From NCBI RefSeq assembly GCF_002836205.1, contig NZ_PJBE01000013.1, positions 434,001 through 498,000 of the forward strand: a stretch of DNA of 64,000 bases, written 5' to 3'. The DNA is from Shewanella sp. Choline-02u-19. GTDB lineage: Bacteria; Pseudomonadota; Gammaproteobacteria; Enterobacterales; Shewanellaceae. A program made the position numbers and the translations under genes. The first letter of the stretch is position 1. Each line of letters opens with the position of its first letter. The notes beneath the pieces were generated by a model. It did not search any database. It saw only the letters and a program-made list of their open reading frames with translations, and was not told where the DNA came from. This document shows, piece by piece, positions 35,418-44,494 of the stretch.

Positions 35418-36362
35418 ATGCCGGTTAAAATCCCTGACAATCTGCCCGCGGCAGAGATCTTGGAGTCTGAAAATATATTCGTTATGTCTGAAACGCGCGC
35501 TGCGAATCAGGACATACGACCAATGAAAGTGCTTATTCTCAATCTCATGCCAAACAAGATTGAAACTGAAACCCAATTACTGCGTTTATTGGGCAATACG
35601 CCACTGCAAGTTGATGTTGATCTGCTGCGTATTCATGACAAGGAGTCAAAGCATACCTCAATTGATCACATGAATAATTTCTACCGTGATTTTGAACAGG
35701 TACGAAATAAAAATTATGATGGTCTAATCATTACGGGGGCGCCGTTAGGTCAGGTTGAATTTGAAGACGTCTCATATTGGGATCACATTCGAGAGATTAT
35801 TGACTGGTCACAGCAGCATGTCACATCAGTGTTGTTTTTATGCTGGGCGGCTCATGCTGCACTTTATCACCTGTTTGGACTCAATCGCACACTGTTAAAA
35901 TCTAAGCGTGCAGGGGTCTTTGTCCATAAACGTACCAGTGAACATTTTCCATTATTGCGTGGCTTTGATGACGAATTTTACGCGCCACATTCTCGATTTG
36001 CTGAAATGAATATAGAACAACTGCGTGAGCATCCTGAGTTGCAGGTATTAACAGAGTCAGAGCAAGCGGGCGCGTATATGGTACTCAGCAAAAATAGCCG
36101 TAATTTGTTTGTCATGGGTCACCCAGAGTATCAAAAATCGACATTAAAAGATGAGTACGCTAGAGACTTGTCGCAAGGATTATCACCTGAGGTGCCGCAG
36201 AACTACTTTCGCAATGACGATCCGAGTCAACAGCCTATCGCGCGCTGGCATAGCCATGGCAGTTTGTTAGTCAGTAACTGGCTAAACTATTATGTTTATC
36301 AGTTAACACCTTACAATTTGGACGATATGATCGGTATTACCCCTTTGGAGTCTAAAGACTAA
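35418..36362 (+). CDS. metA: Homoserine O-succinyltransferase
   Basis: 314-residue cytosolic enzyme that activates homoserine with succinyl-CoA as the first step of methionine synthesis. From the ATG at 35418 the start is MPVKIPDNLPAAEIL, matching E. coli MetA; an upstream TTG at 35400 is ruled out by this. The catalytic Cys is at residue 142 (LFLCWAAHAALYHLFG), the same number as in E. coli. The HSR and PHSRFAEM region and GHPEYQ carry the His and Glu of the active site. It is flanked by a YbaY-like gene and a convergent small lipoprotein-like gene. Confidence 0.96.
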   Translation: MPVKIPDNLPAAEILESENIFVMSETRAANQDIRPMKVLILNLMPNKIETETQLLRLLGNTPLQVDVDLLRIHDKESKHTSIDHMNNFYRDFEQVRNKNYDGLIITGAPLGQVEFEDVSYWDHIREIIDWSQQHVTSVLFLCWAAHAALYHLFGLNRTLLKSKRAGVFVHKRTSEHFPLLRGFDDEFYAPHSRFAEMNIEQLREHPELQVLTESEQAGAYMVLSKNSRNLFVMGHPEYQKSTLKDEYARDLSQGLSPEVPQNYFRNDDPSQQPIARWHSHGSLLVSNWLNYYVYQLTPYNLDDMIGITPLESKD

Positions 36363-36386
36363 AGGCGCGGCTTATATTGCTGGGTA

Positions 36387-36797
36387 TTAACTGCCATCGA
36401 CCACTAAGGTGCAATCCACTTTTAACTGTTGGCAAATTCTAAATACACCGTCTAATACCAATCGAGTGCTTCGGTCTGCATTTATTTCTGAGGTGATAAG
36501 CAACTGCGATACTTGTGGATCAACCCTGAAAACTTTAAGGCTGGCGCTAAGGTCACCTTTGGTTAACTCAATTAAATGATTTTTCTCGTCTTGAGACACC
36601 ACCTTCAACAACGAATTACTCTTGATAGTTTGTAATGCGACTCGGTAAATATTGTCCGGTGTCGCATTAATATTAACCGTGGCAACTTCATGTTTTGCGC
36701 TTTTATAATAGGTAACAGCGCCTAATGTTGCAGCGCCTACAGCGATACAAGCACACAATGATAACGCGATAAAACTCATCAAAAATACATTTCTCAT
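36387..36797 (-). CDS. Small exported lipoprotein-like protein (DUF3568-like)
   Basis: About 136 residues. MRNVFLMSFIALSLCACIAV is a signal with Cys candidates at 16 and 18, so lipid attachment is likely. The mature part starts VGAATLGAVTYYKSAKHEV, then VNINATPDNIYRVALQTIKS, LIELTKGDLSASLKVFRV and a Cys-containing tail, a pattern seen in DUF3568-type periplasmic proteins. The ATG at 36797 has GAGAGG 7 nt upstream, better than the ATG at 36860, which would add a basic leader. It is convergent with metA and stands alone. Function unknown. Confidence 0.7.
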   Translation of the reverse strand: MRNVFLMSFIALSLCACIAVGAATLGAVTYYKSAKHEVATVNINATPDNIYRVALQTIKSNSLLKVVSQDEKNHLIELTKGDLSASLKVFRVDPQVSQLLITSEINADRSTRLVLDGVFRICQQLKVDCTLVVDGS

Positions 36798-36860
36798 AGG
36801 AATACCTCTCTTTTTTGATTGAGCTGTCGTTACTCTTAATCGATTGTTATTTTTAGTCAT

Positions 36861-37105
36861 TAAGGTCGTATCACGTTTGATTGCATAATAAAATGACCTA
36901 ATAATAGGCTAGCGTAGAGAGGTCATAAGGCAAGTTTAAGTCTTAATTTTTACGACTTTGATAAACATCATCACCGACTATTATCCGCCGTTACGCTTTG
37001 TCGCCAGTATTAATCCCTTTGCTCCCTACCTCGCTCTGCTTTGTGTAAATTTTAAGTGACATCTCAACCTTATACTTTGGTAGATGTTTGGCTAACTTGG
37101 CTTGC
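36861..37105. other. Intergenic region, left part, upstream of the valine operon
   Basis: Divergent region between the small lipoprotein-like gene (-) and the thiolase (+). I see no ORF or hairpin here apart from the LiuR-like site that follows. Confidence 0.4.
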
Positions 37106-37121
37106 TTTACGTTCGCGTAAA
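37106..37121. promoter_or_regulatory. LiuR-like palindrome upstream of the valine operon
   Basis: TTTACG-TTCG-CGTAAA is a palindrome with perfect 6-base arms, 193 bases before the thiolase ATG. LiuR, a MerR-family repressor of branched-chain amino acid catabolism in gammaproteobacteria, is described with TTTACG/CGTAAA-type sites. The match and the operon content agree. The regulator gene itself is not in this window. Confidence 0.5.
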
Positions 37122-37313
37122 CGTCACAGTGTGAAAATGTTGAGCGAGATCACATTTAATGGGTTAGCGGTTTTACGGCAATGCGGTATTTATACCGAGC
37201 GAATCACCTTAAGGTAAGTCGCTGTAATAGCGTAGATAAAGTCTCCTTATACCATTGAAGTACATCGCTGACCGAGCACAAAAAACAAGCCTTAAAGTAT
37301 TACTGGAGTATAT

Positions 37314-38504
37314 ATGAGTTCAGAACTGTCAAACCAAGACATCGTTATTGTTGCCGCTAAGCGCACCCCTATGGGTGGATTTCAAGGTGCACTTTCAAGC
37401 GTCGCTTCTCCAAAACTTGCAGCGACTGCGATTAAAGGGTTAATACAGCACAGTGGCTTAAATGCTGATCTGGTAGATGAAGTACTCATGGGCTGCGTAT
37501 TGCCTGCAGGTCTTGGTCAAGCGCCTGCACGTCAAGCCACTTTGGGAGCTGACTTGCCGCTTTCTGTCGCCGCAACAACAGTCAATAAAGTCTGTGGTTC
37601 AGGTATGAAAACCGTAATGCTTGCTCACGACTTAATTAAAGCCGGCAGTGCCAACATCGTCATTGCGGGCGGTATGGAAAATATGAGCCAAGCGCCATAT
37701 CTACTCGACAAAGCCCGTAGCGGTATGCGAATGGGCCATGGCAAAGTGTTAGACCACATGTTCCTTGATGGTTTAGAAGACGCTTATACCGGTGGCGCTA
37801 TGGGCACGTTTGCTCAAAATACCGCTGATGATTTCAAATTGACCCGCGAGCAGATGGATGACTTTGCACTGAGTTCACTGGAAAAAGCGAATGTCGCCAT
37901 TAATGCCGGTGCTTTTGAAGCGGAAATCACCCCCGTGACTGTGGAAAACCGTCGCGGCGATATCGTGGTAGATACTGATGAACAGCCAGGTAATGCCCGT
38001 CCAGACAAAATACCGACACTACGCCCTGCATTTGCTAAAGACGGCACTATCACTGCCGCAAACTCGAGTTCAATTTCAGATGGTGCAGCCGCATTGATGC
38101 TAATGACACGTGCACAGGCAACTGAACTCGGGCTTGACGTGATGGCAACGATCAAAGGCCATACAACCCATGCTCAAGAGCCTTCAATGTTTACTACGGC
38201 GCCAGTAGGTGCGATGAATAAGCTGCTAGAAAAAGTAAGCTGGAGTAAGGAAGAGGTTGATCTATTCGAGATAAACGAAGCGTTTGCCATGGTCACCATG
38301 TTGGCAGTGTCTGAGCTTGGACTTGATATTGAAAAGGTCAACGTCAACGGCGGTGCATGCGCTTTAGGTCACCCTATCGGCTGCTCAGGAGCACGTTTGC
38401 TGGTAACGCTAATCCATGCACTTAGAGCGCGCGGCCTTAACAAAGGTGTTGCGTCTTTATGTATTGGCGGCGGCGAAGCTACTGCGATGGCAATTGAGTT
38501 ATAA
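37314..38504 (+). CDS. Acetyl-CoA C-acyltransferase (thiolase)
   Basis: 396-residue thiolase. The acyl-accepting Cys94 is in VNKVCGSGMKTVMLAHD, and NGGACALGHPIGCSGARLL carries the conserved GHP His, with the second Cys in ASLCIGGGEATAMA. In this operon it most likely cleaves 2-methylacetoacetyl-CoA (isoleucine branch) or acetoacetyl-CoA into acetyl-CoA and propionyl- or acetyl-CoA. First gene of a seven-gene unit on the plus strand, 167 bases ahead of mmsA, with an upstream LiuR-like site. Substrate chain length cannot be read from sequence. Confidence 0.93.
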   Translation: MSSELSNQDIVIVAAKRTPMGGFQGALSSVASPKLAATAIKGLIQHSGLNADLVDEVLMGCVLPAGLGQAPARQATLGADLPLSVAATTVNKVCGSGMKTVMLAHDLIKAGSANIVIAGGMENMSQAPYLLDKARSGMRMGHGKVLDHMFLDGLEDAYTGGAMGTFAQNTADDFKLTREQMDDFALSSLEKANVAINAGAFEAEITPVTVENRRGDIVVDTDEQPGNARPDKIPTLRPAFAKDGTITAANSSSISDGAAALMLMTRAQATELGLDVMATIKGHTTHAQEPSMFTTAPVGAMNKLLEKVSWSKEEVDLFEINEAFAMVTMLAVSELGLDIEKVNVNGGACALGHPIGCSGARLLVTLIHALRARGLNKGVASLCIGGGEATAMAIEL

Positions 38505-38671
38505 ATTATTCATTAAGTGATAGATAGACTGTAATCAACAAGACTCGATTTAAGTGTGAGCCAGCGGTATACATCAGTGATGCTCCGCAACATAAAATAA
38601 TAATGGCCGCGCTTAAATCATCATTTTGCTCATCACTATCAATGATAGTTGATGAAAATTTAGGAAGCGAT

Positions 38672-40171
38672 ATGACTATTCAAGTTAAGCACTACATCGA
38701 TGGCGAATGGATCTTAGGTAATGGCGAGCAACAGATCGCCGTCACAAACCCCGCTAATAACGAAACCATTGCCGTCGTTAACGCCGCGCTACCAAGCGAA
38801 GTTGAAACGGCAATTGCCAGCGCAAAAAAAGCATTCAAAACTTGGAAAGAGGTGCCTGTTTCTGAGCGTGCACGGGTGATGCTTAGGTATCAGCATTTGC
38901 TAAAAGAGCATCATGATGAGATCGCTACCATTCTGGCACAAGAGACGGGTAAGACATTTGATGATGCCAAGGGTGACGTTTGGCGTGGTATCGAAGTGGC
39001 AGAACATGCATGTACTATTGCGTCGATGATGATGGGCGAAACGGTTGAAAACGTGGCGCGTTCAATCGACACTTATAGCTACATCCAACCTCTTGGGGTT
39101 TGTGCGGGCATTACACCGTTTAACTTCCCTGCGATGATCCCGTTATGGATGTTCCCACTTGCCGTTGCTTGCGGTAACACCTTTGTGCTTAAGCCGTCAG
39201 AGCAAGATCCAATGACACCACAACGCCTTATTGAGTTGTTTGTCGAAGCCGGTGCGCCAAAAGGCGTTATACAGCTAGTTCATGGTGACAAAACGGCAGT
39301 GGATATTGTCTTGCGTCATCCAGACATTAAAGCCATCTCTTTTGTCGGTTCCGTTAATGTGGGTCAATACATCTATAAGACAGGTACCGATAACCTTAAG
39401 CGTGTACAAGCTTTTGCAGGCGCTAAAAACCACTGCGTTATTATGCCTGATGCCAATAAGCAGCAAGTGATCAATAACTTGGTGGGCGCATCGGTTGGCG
39501 CTGCAGGTCAACGTTGCATGGCGTTGTCTGTCGCGATTTTTGTTGGCGCCGCGAAAGAGTGGATCCCTGAACTTAAAGCAGCGATTGCCAAGGTTAAACC
39601 GGGTCTTTGGGATGACAAAGAGGCGGCATACGGACCAGTCATTAGCCCTGCGGCTAAGCAACGCGTGGTGAGCCTCATTGCACAAGGTATTAAAGAGGGC
39701 GCTGACTGCTTACTCGATGGTACAGACTTTACGGTTGAGGGCTATGAGTCGGGTAACTGGGTTGGCCCAACCATGTTCGACAAAGTCACCACAGAAATGA
39801 GCGTCTATAAAGAAGAGATTTTTGGTCCGGTACTGTGTTGTATGAATGCCGAATCATTGGAACAAGCTATTGAGATTGTTAACGGTAGCCCCTACGGAAA
39901 TGGTACCGCAATCTTCACTGCCAGTGGCGCCGCAGCCCGTAAATACCAGCATGAAATTGAAGTGGGTCAGGTCGGTATTAACGTGCCAATTCCAGTGCCG
40001 CTACCTTTCTTCTCATTTACCGGCTGGAAGGGCAGTTTCTATGGTGACCAACATGCATACGGTAAGCAAGCAGTGCGTTTCTACACTGAAACTAAAACCA
40101 TTACAGCACGTTGGTTTGAATCTGATATTGCGGTTGCATCAGCACCCAATATGACGATTGACCTTAAGTAA
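38672..40171 (+). CDS. mmsA: Methylmalonate-semialdehyde dehydrogenase (CoA-acylating)
   Basis: 499-residue aldehyde dehydrogenase converting methylmalonate semialdehyde to propionyl-CoA, the last dedicated valine step. MTIQVKHYIDGEWI is the normal start. The ATG at 38672 has TAGGAAG 4 nt upstream, while an in-frame ATG at 38603 would add an unrelated leader. The catalytic Cys is in GAAGQRCMALSVAIFVG, the cofactor region in GVCAGITPFNFPAMIPLWMF, and the C-terminal PVPLPFFSFTGWKGSFYGD is diagnostic for the MMSDH class. Second gene of the operon. Confidence 0.95.
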   Translation: MTIQVKHYIDGEWILGNGEQQIAVTNPANNETIAVVNAALPSEVETAIASAKKAFKTWKEVPVSERARVMLRYQHLLKEHHDEIATILAQETGKTFDDAKGDVWRGIEVAEHACTIASMMMGETVENVARSIDTYSYIQPLGVCAGITPFNFPAMIPLWMFPLAVACGNTFVLKPSEQDPMTPQRLIELFVEAGAPKGVIQLVHGDKTAVDIVLRHPDIKAISFVGSVNVGQYIYKTGTDNLKRVQAFAGAKNHCVIMPDANKQQVINNLVGASVGAAGQRCMALSVAIFVGAAKEWIPELKAAIAKVKPGLWDDKEAAYGPVISPAAKQRVVSLIAQGIKEGADCLLDGTDFTVEGYESGNWVGPTMFDKVTTEMSVYKEEIFGPVLCCMNAESLEQAIEIVNGSPYGNGTAIFTASGAAARKYQHEIEVGQVGINVPIPVPLPFFSFTGWKGSFYGDQHAYGKQAVRFYTETKTITARWFESDIAVASAPNMTIDLK

Positions 40172-40180
40172 TGCCAGAGA

Positions 40181-40205
40181 TGCCATCTAATTCCGTTAGA
40201 TGGCA
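40181..40205 (+). other. Intercistronic hairpin in the valine operon
   Basis: A 10-bp perfect inverted repeat (40181-40190 and 40196-40205) with a 5-nt loop lies 10 bases after the mmsA stop, with no T run. It may be an mRNA-stabilising or processing element, or a weak attenuator. Confidence 0.55.
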
Positions 40206-40374
40206 ATTAGCGTTAATGAGGGTGGGGCTTACACCGCACCCGGTCAAATAACGAATAGAGGTCGGCAGCGATAAACGCATGCAAAGACCCACAGCCTTGT
40301 TAGCGCTGACCACCCTAGAGTGACTAGCTAGCGCTAAAATATTGAGGCACTCGACAGTACAACAGGAGCACCCG

Positions 40375-41532
40375 ATGGATTTCAATCTGAATGACGATCA
40401 ACGCCAATTCGCCGACTTAGCCGCTCAATTTTCAAAAGAAGAGCTTGCGCCTTTTGCGGCTCAATGGGATGCCGAACACCACTTTCCAAAAGATGTTATT
40501 CAAAAAGCCGGTGAGCTGGGTTTTTGCTCTTTGTATTCACCTGAATCTGAAGGGGGCATGGGCTTATCTCGTTTAGACTCTTCCATTATTTTTGAACAAC
40601 TCTCCATGGGATGTACCGCTACGACGGCCATGTTGACGATTCACAATATGGCCACTTGGATGGTCACCAGCTTTGGCTCAGAAGCGCTGCGCAGCGAATG
40701 GTCTGAATCATTGACTACCGGTCAAAATCTAGCGTCATACTGTTTAACAGAGCCTGGCGCAGGCAGCGACGCTGCTTCACTGCAAACCAAAGCGGTGCGT
40801 GATGGTGATGACTATCTTATTTCCGGCTCTAAAGTGTTTATTTCAGGCGCGGGCGCAACAGAGCTGCTAATCGTGATGTGCCGTACAGGCGAAGCGGGTC
40901 CAAAAGGGATCTCTGCTATCGCTATTCCTGCGGACGCTGAGGGTGTTATCTACGGTAAAGCGGAAGATAAAATGGGCTGGAACGCGCAGCCCACACGTCA
41001 AATTACTTTTGACAATGTTCGCGTACCCATGAGCAATTTGCTCGGTGAAGAGGGCCAAGGCTTTACGTTCGCAATGAAAGGACTTGATGGCGGCCGTATT
41101 AATATTGCCACTTGTTCGATTGGTACTGCACAAGCGGCGCTTGAACGTGCCACCCAATATATGAATGAGCGCAAACAGTTTGGTAAGCCTTTAGCGACCT
41201 TTCAAGCACTGCAGTTTAAATTAGCCGATATGGCAACAGAGTTAGTGGCGGCCAGACAATTAGTGCGTTTGGCGGCATTTAAACTGGATCAGCAAGATCC
41301 TGAAGCAACCGCGTATTGCGCGATGGCGAAACGTTTTGCTACCGATATCGGTTTTCAGGTGTGTGATGCGGCACTGCAGATCCACGGTGGTTATGGTTAT
41401 ATCCGTGAATACCCGCTAGAGCGTTATGTCCGAGATGTTCGTGTGCATCAGATCTTAGAGGGCACCAACGAAATTATGCGTTTGATTATTTCTCGTCGTT
41501 TATTGGATGAAAACGCCGGCGCGATTTTATAA
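40375..41532 (+). CDS. Isobutyryl-CoA dehydrogenase-type acyl-CoA dehydrogenase
   Basis: 385-residue flavoprotein. Landmarks: YCLTEPGAGSDAASLQTKA, VFISGAGATELLIVMCRTG, MGWNAQPTRQITFDNVRVP and GGYGYIREYPLERYVRDVR with LEGTNEIM. The GWNxQPTR segment is also found in ACAD8, isobutyryl-CoA dehydrogenase, which fits the valine pathway; activity on 2-methylbutyryl-CoA is possible too. The ATG at 40375 (MDFNLNDDQRQF) has AGGAG 6 nt upstream. A 203-base gap separates it from mmsA, so an internal promoter is possible. Confidence 0.92.
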   Translation: MDFNLNDDQRQFADLAAQFSKEELAPFAAQWDAEHHFPKDVIQKAGELGFCSLYSPESEGGMGLSRLDSSIIFEQLSMGCTATTAMLTIHNMATWMVTSFGSEALRSEWSESLTTGQNLASYCLTEPGAGSDAASLQTKAVRDGDDYLISGSKVFISGAGATELLIVMCRTGEAGPKGISAIAIPADAEGVIYGKAEDKMGWNAQPTRQITFDNVRVPMSNLLGEEGQGFTFAMKGLDGGRINIATCSIGTAQAALERATQYMNERKQFGKPLATFQALQFKLADMATELVAARQLVRLAAFKLDQQDPEATAYCAMAKRFATDIGFQVCDAALQIHGGYGYIREYPLERYVRDVRVHQILEGTNEIMRLIISRRLLDENAGAIL

Positions 41533-41589
41533 GCCGCTTATTTGAAAACCTTTGTATCACAGATTTAAGATAATTTAACAGGAGTTTCC

Positions 41590-42363
41590 ATGTCACTACT
41601 ATTAGAGAAAATCGTCGGCCATACCGCGGTTATTAGCATGAACAACCCGCCAGCGAATACATGGACTGCAGAAAGCTTACAAGAACTTAAAGCAAAAGTG
41701 CTCAAACTCAATGATAACAAAGCTGTTTACGCACTGGTGATTACTGGTGAAGGAGACAAGTTCTTTTCCGCGGGTGCAGATTTAAAGTTATTTGCCGATG
41801 GTAATAAAAATAATGCAGCAGATATGGCACGTTATTTTGGTGAAGCATTTGAGGCGTTAAGTGCCTTTCGCGGCGTATCAATAGCAGCCATCAATGGCTA
41901 CGCGATGGGTGGCGGTCTTGAAGTGGCGTTAGCCTGTGATCTTCGTATTTGCGAAGAGCAAGCGCAATTGGCATTACCAGAAGCAACGGTGGGTCTACTT
42001 CCTTGTGCGGGTGGCACCCAAAACTTAACCGCATTAGTGGGTGAAGGCTGGACTAAGAGAATGATCCTATGCGGTGAGCGTATTAAATCGGCTAAAGCTG
42101 AAGCGATAGGTCTGGTAGAAGAGGTGGTTGCCACAGGCACGAGCTTTAATGCCGCAATGGCGCTGGCAGAGCGAGTGGCGAACCAAAGCCCTAGCAGTGT
42201 TGCCGCTTGTAAACGCTTGATCCAAGCGGGCCGCACTATGCCAAGAACGCAAGCATTACCGCTAGAGCGTGAAGAGTTTGCTAACCTGTTTGATACAGAA
42301 GATCAAACCGAGGGCGTAAGTGCCTTTTTAAATAAGCGTAAAGCTGTTTGGAAGAACGGCTAA
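41590..42363 (+). CDS. Enoyl-CoA hydratase/isomerase family protein
   Basis: 257-residue crotonase. The two catalytic Glu are in NGYAMGGGLEVALACDLRI and LALPEATVGLLPCAGGTQNL, and the oxyanion-hole segment is FFSAGADLKLF. In this operon it should hydrate methacrylyl-CoA to 3-hydroxyisobutyryl-CoA and/or tiglyl-CoA. The stop codon shares a base with the next gene's start (TAATG), so translation is coupled to the hydrolase that removes the product. Confidence 0.92.
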   Translation: MSLLLEKIVGHTAVISMNNPPANTWTAESLQELKAKVLKLNDNKAVYALVITGEGDKFFSAGADLKLFADGNKNNAADMARYFGEAFEALSAFRGVSIAAINGYAMGGGLEVALACDLRICEEQAQLALPEATVGLLPCAGGTQNLTALVGEGWTKRMILCGERIKSAKAEAIGLVEEVVATGTSFNAAMALAERVANQSPSSVAACKRLIQAGRTMPRTQALPLEREEFANLFDTEDQTEGVSAFLNKRKAVWKNG

Positions 42364-43511
42364 TGGCAACGACAAACGCAAACAGCAACAGTGTGGTGTT
42401 CCAAACGTTGGGCACCGCATCAGGCAAACATATTGGCGTAGCAACACTTAATATCGAAAAAGCGCTTAACGCGCTTAATATTGAGATGGTGCAGGCGTTA
42501 ACTAGCCAGTTAACAGCATGGCGCAATGACAACAATATCGTCGCTGTGGTGTTAGATGGCGCAGGCGAAAAAGCGTTCTGTGCCGGTGGCGATGTACGCG
42601 CTATTTATCATGCCGCGTTGGCAACGCCAGGTGAAGTGACTGCCCAAGCCACGGATTTTTTTAAGCAAGAGTACCAGTTAGATTATCTGTTACATACTTT
42701 TGCTAAACCAGTATTGGTATGGGGCGATGGCATTGTTATGGGCGGTGGACTTGGCCTAATGGCGGGCGCAAGCCACCGAGTCGTGACTGAGCATTCGCGT
42801 ATTGCGATGCCAGAAGTCACTATTGGTTTATACCCTGATGTTGGCGGCAGTTATTTCCTCAATCGTATGCCAGGTAAAGCAGGCCTATTTTTGGGGATGA
42901 CCGCCTACAATATGAATGGTGCTGATGCACACTATGTTGGCATCGGCAATCACTACTTAAATCGCGATGATAAAGAGTTACTGTTTGATGCAATGGCAAC
43001 GCTTGCATGGGCAGACGATAAAGCGTTTAACCATGAAATGCTGCATGCGCTTATCGATGACATGCAACTCGACTGCGAGACGCCGCTGGCACCAAGTCAG
43101 CTTGAAATACATCAAGTACTGATTGATGACTTAATGGACGGCGAGTTAACTGCCATCGTTGAGCGGGTAAGTGCATTAGATGACACACTTAAACAAGCGC
43201 AGCCTTGGTTAGCTAAAGCCTGCAAAGTGATGTTGGCCGGTAGCCCTATCAGCCTGGCGTTGGTGCACAAACAATCACAACTTGGCACTCAGATGAGTTT
43301 AGCTGAGGTGTTTAAGTTCGAATTAGGTTTGAGTGTTAATTGCTGTGCTCGCGCTGATTTTGCTGAAGGTGTGCGCGCGTTGCTGATTGATAAAGATAGA
43401 AGCCCGAAGTGGTTATATAAGGATGTGGCTTCAATACCGAGCGATTTTGTGTCATCACTGATGATCTCCCCTTGGGCTGAAAGTCGCCATCCTTTAAGCG
43501 ATATGCTTTAA
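42363..43511 (+). CDS. 3-hydroxyisobutyryl-CoA hydrolase
   Basis: 382-residue crotonase-fold hydrolase that releases 3-hydroxyisobutyrate and CoA. FCAGGDVRAIYHAAL, YQLDYLLHTFAKPVLVWGDG and VMGGGLGLMAGASHRVVTE are typical, and PEVTIGLYPDVGGSYFLNR holds the catalytic Glu. The long C-terminal half separates it from plain enoyl-CoA hydratases. The ATG at 42363 overlaps the previous stop (TAATG). Rapid removal of the thiol-reactive methacrylyl-CoA product through coupled translation is a sensible inference. Confidence 0.94.
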   Translation: MATTNANSNSVVFQTLGTASGKHIGVATLNIEKALNALNIEMVQALTSQLTAWRNDNNIVAVVLDGAGEKAFCAGGDVRAIYHAALATPGEVTAQATDFFKQEYQLDYLLHTFAKPVLVWGDGIVMGGGLGLMAGASHRVVTEHSRIAMPEVTIGLYPDVGGSYFLNRMPGKAGLFLGMTAYNMNGADAHYVGIGNHYLNRDDKELLFDAMATLAWADDKAFNHEMLHALIDDMQLDCETPLAPSQLEIHQVLIDDLMDGELTAIVERVSALDDTLKQAQPWLAKACKVMLAGSPISLALVHKQSQLGTQMSLAEVFKFELGLSVNCCARADFAEGVRALLIDKDRSPKWLYKDVASIPSDFVSSLMISPWAESRHPLSDML

Positions 43512-43572
43512 ATAATACGACTGGTTTACACGGATACGTTATTGCACTTGTCAAAGTGCACAGGAGCAAAAG

Positions 43573-44490
43573 ATGAGTACTGTTGCATTTATTGGTTTAG
43601 GAAACATGGGCGGCCCAATGGCCGTTAATCTGATTAAAGCGGGCTTCACCGTTAAAGTGTTTGATTTGGTTCCCGCTGCAATGCAAGCGCTAGCCGAACA
43701 AGGCGCACTAACGGCAACCAGCGCGTGTGGCGCAGCCGCTAGCGCAGACATTGTGGTGACTATGTTGCCAGCGGGCAAACATGTTCGTAGCCTCTACATT
43801 GGCGATGCCGATAATAAAGGTATCGTGGATGTGGTTGCAAAAGGGACATTACTCATTGATTGCTCGACCATCGATGCCGACAGTGCACGTTTTGTGGCAA
43901 AGCATGCTGCAGACAAGGGTCTAGAGTTTATCGATGCGCCAGTCTCGGGCGGCACCGCAGGCGCAGCAGCAGGCACGCTGACCTTTATTTGTGGCGGCAG
44001 TGATAACGCATTTTCGCGCGCGCAGGATGCACTGAATGCTATGGGAGGCAATATATTCCATGCTGGTGGCCCAGGTGCTGGGCAAGTCGCTAAGATTTGT
44101 AATAATATGCTGCTCTCAGTGTTGATGGTGGCCACATCTGAATCTTTACAGATGGGCGTTGACCATGGACTCGACCCTAAAGTGCTTTCAGATATAATGA
44201 AAGTCAGTAGTGGTGGTAATTGGACATTAGATAAATATAATCCTTGCCCGGGTGTTATGGAATCGGTACCGTCTTCAAACGATTATCAAGGCGGCTTTAT
44301 GGTCGACTTGATGGTGAAGGATTTGGGACTTTCTCAAGAAGCGGCTTTGTTATCAAATTCAAGCACGCCAATGGGAGCTTTAGCGCGCAGTCTTTATGTG
44401 AACCATGCACGTCAGGGTCACGGTAAACGCGATTTTTCGAGTATTTTTGAGCAGTTTGCTAATTCTCAACAGATAAAAAACAAAGGGTAA
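43573..44490 (+). CDS. mmsB: 3-hydroxyisobutyrate dehydrogenase
   Basis: 305-residue NAD-dependent beta-hydroxyacid dehydrogenase making methylmalonate semialdehyde. The Rossmann loop is VAFIGLGNMGGPMAVNLIKAG, the substrate motif is DAPVSGGTAGAAAGTLTF, and the catalytic Lys is in GQVAKICNNMLLSVLMV. It fits between the hydrolase and mmsA in the pathway. Good ribosome site (AGGAG) before the ATG. The stop lies 4 bases before the next start. Confidence 0.95.
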   Translation: MSTVAFIGLGNMGGPMAVNLIKAGFTVKVFDLVPAAMQALAEQGALTATSACGAAASADIVVTMLPAGKHVRSLYIGDADNKGIVDVVAKGTLLIDCSTIDADSARFVAKHAADKGLEFIDAPVSGGTAGAAAGTLTFICGGSDNAFSRAQDALNAMGGNIFHAGGPGAGQVAKICNNMLLSVLMVATSESLQMGVDHGLDPKVLSDIMKVSSGGNWTLDKYNPCPGVMESVPSSNDYQGGFMVDLMVKDLGLSQEAALLSNSSTPMGALARSLYVNHARQGHGKRDFSSIFEQFANSQQIKNKG

Positions 44491-44494
44491 TTCG

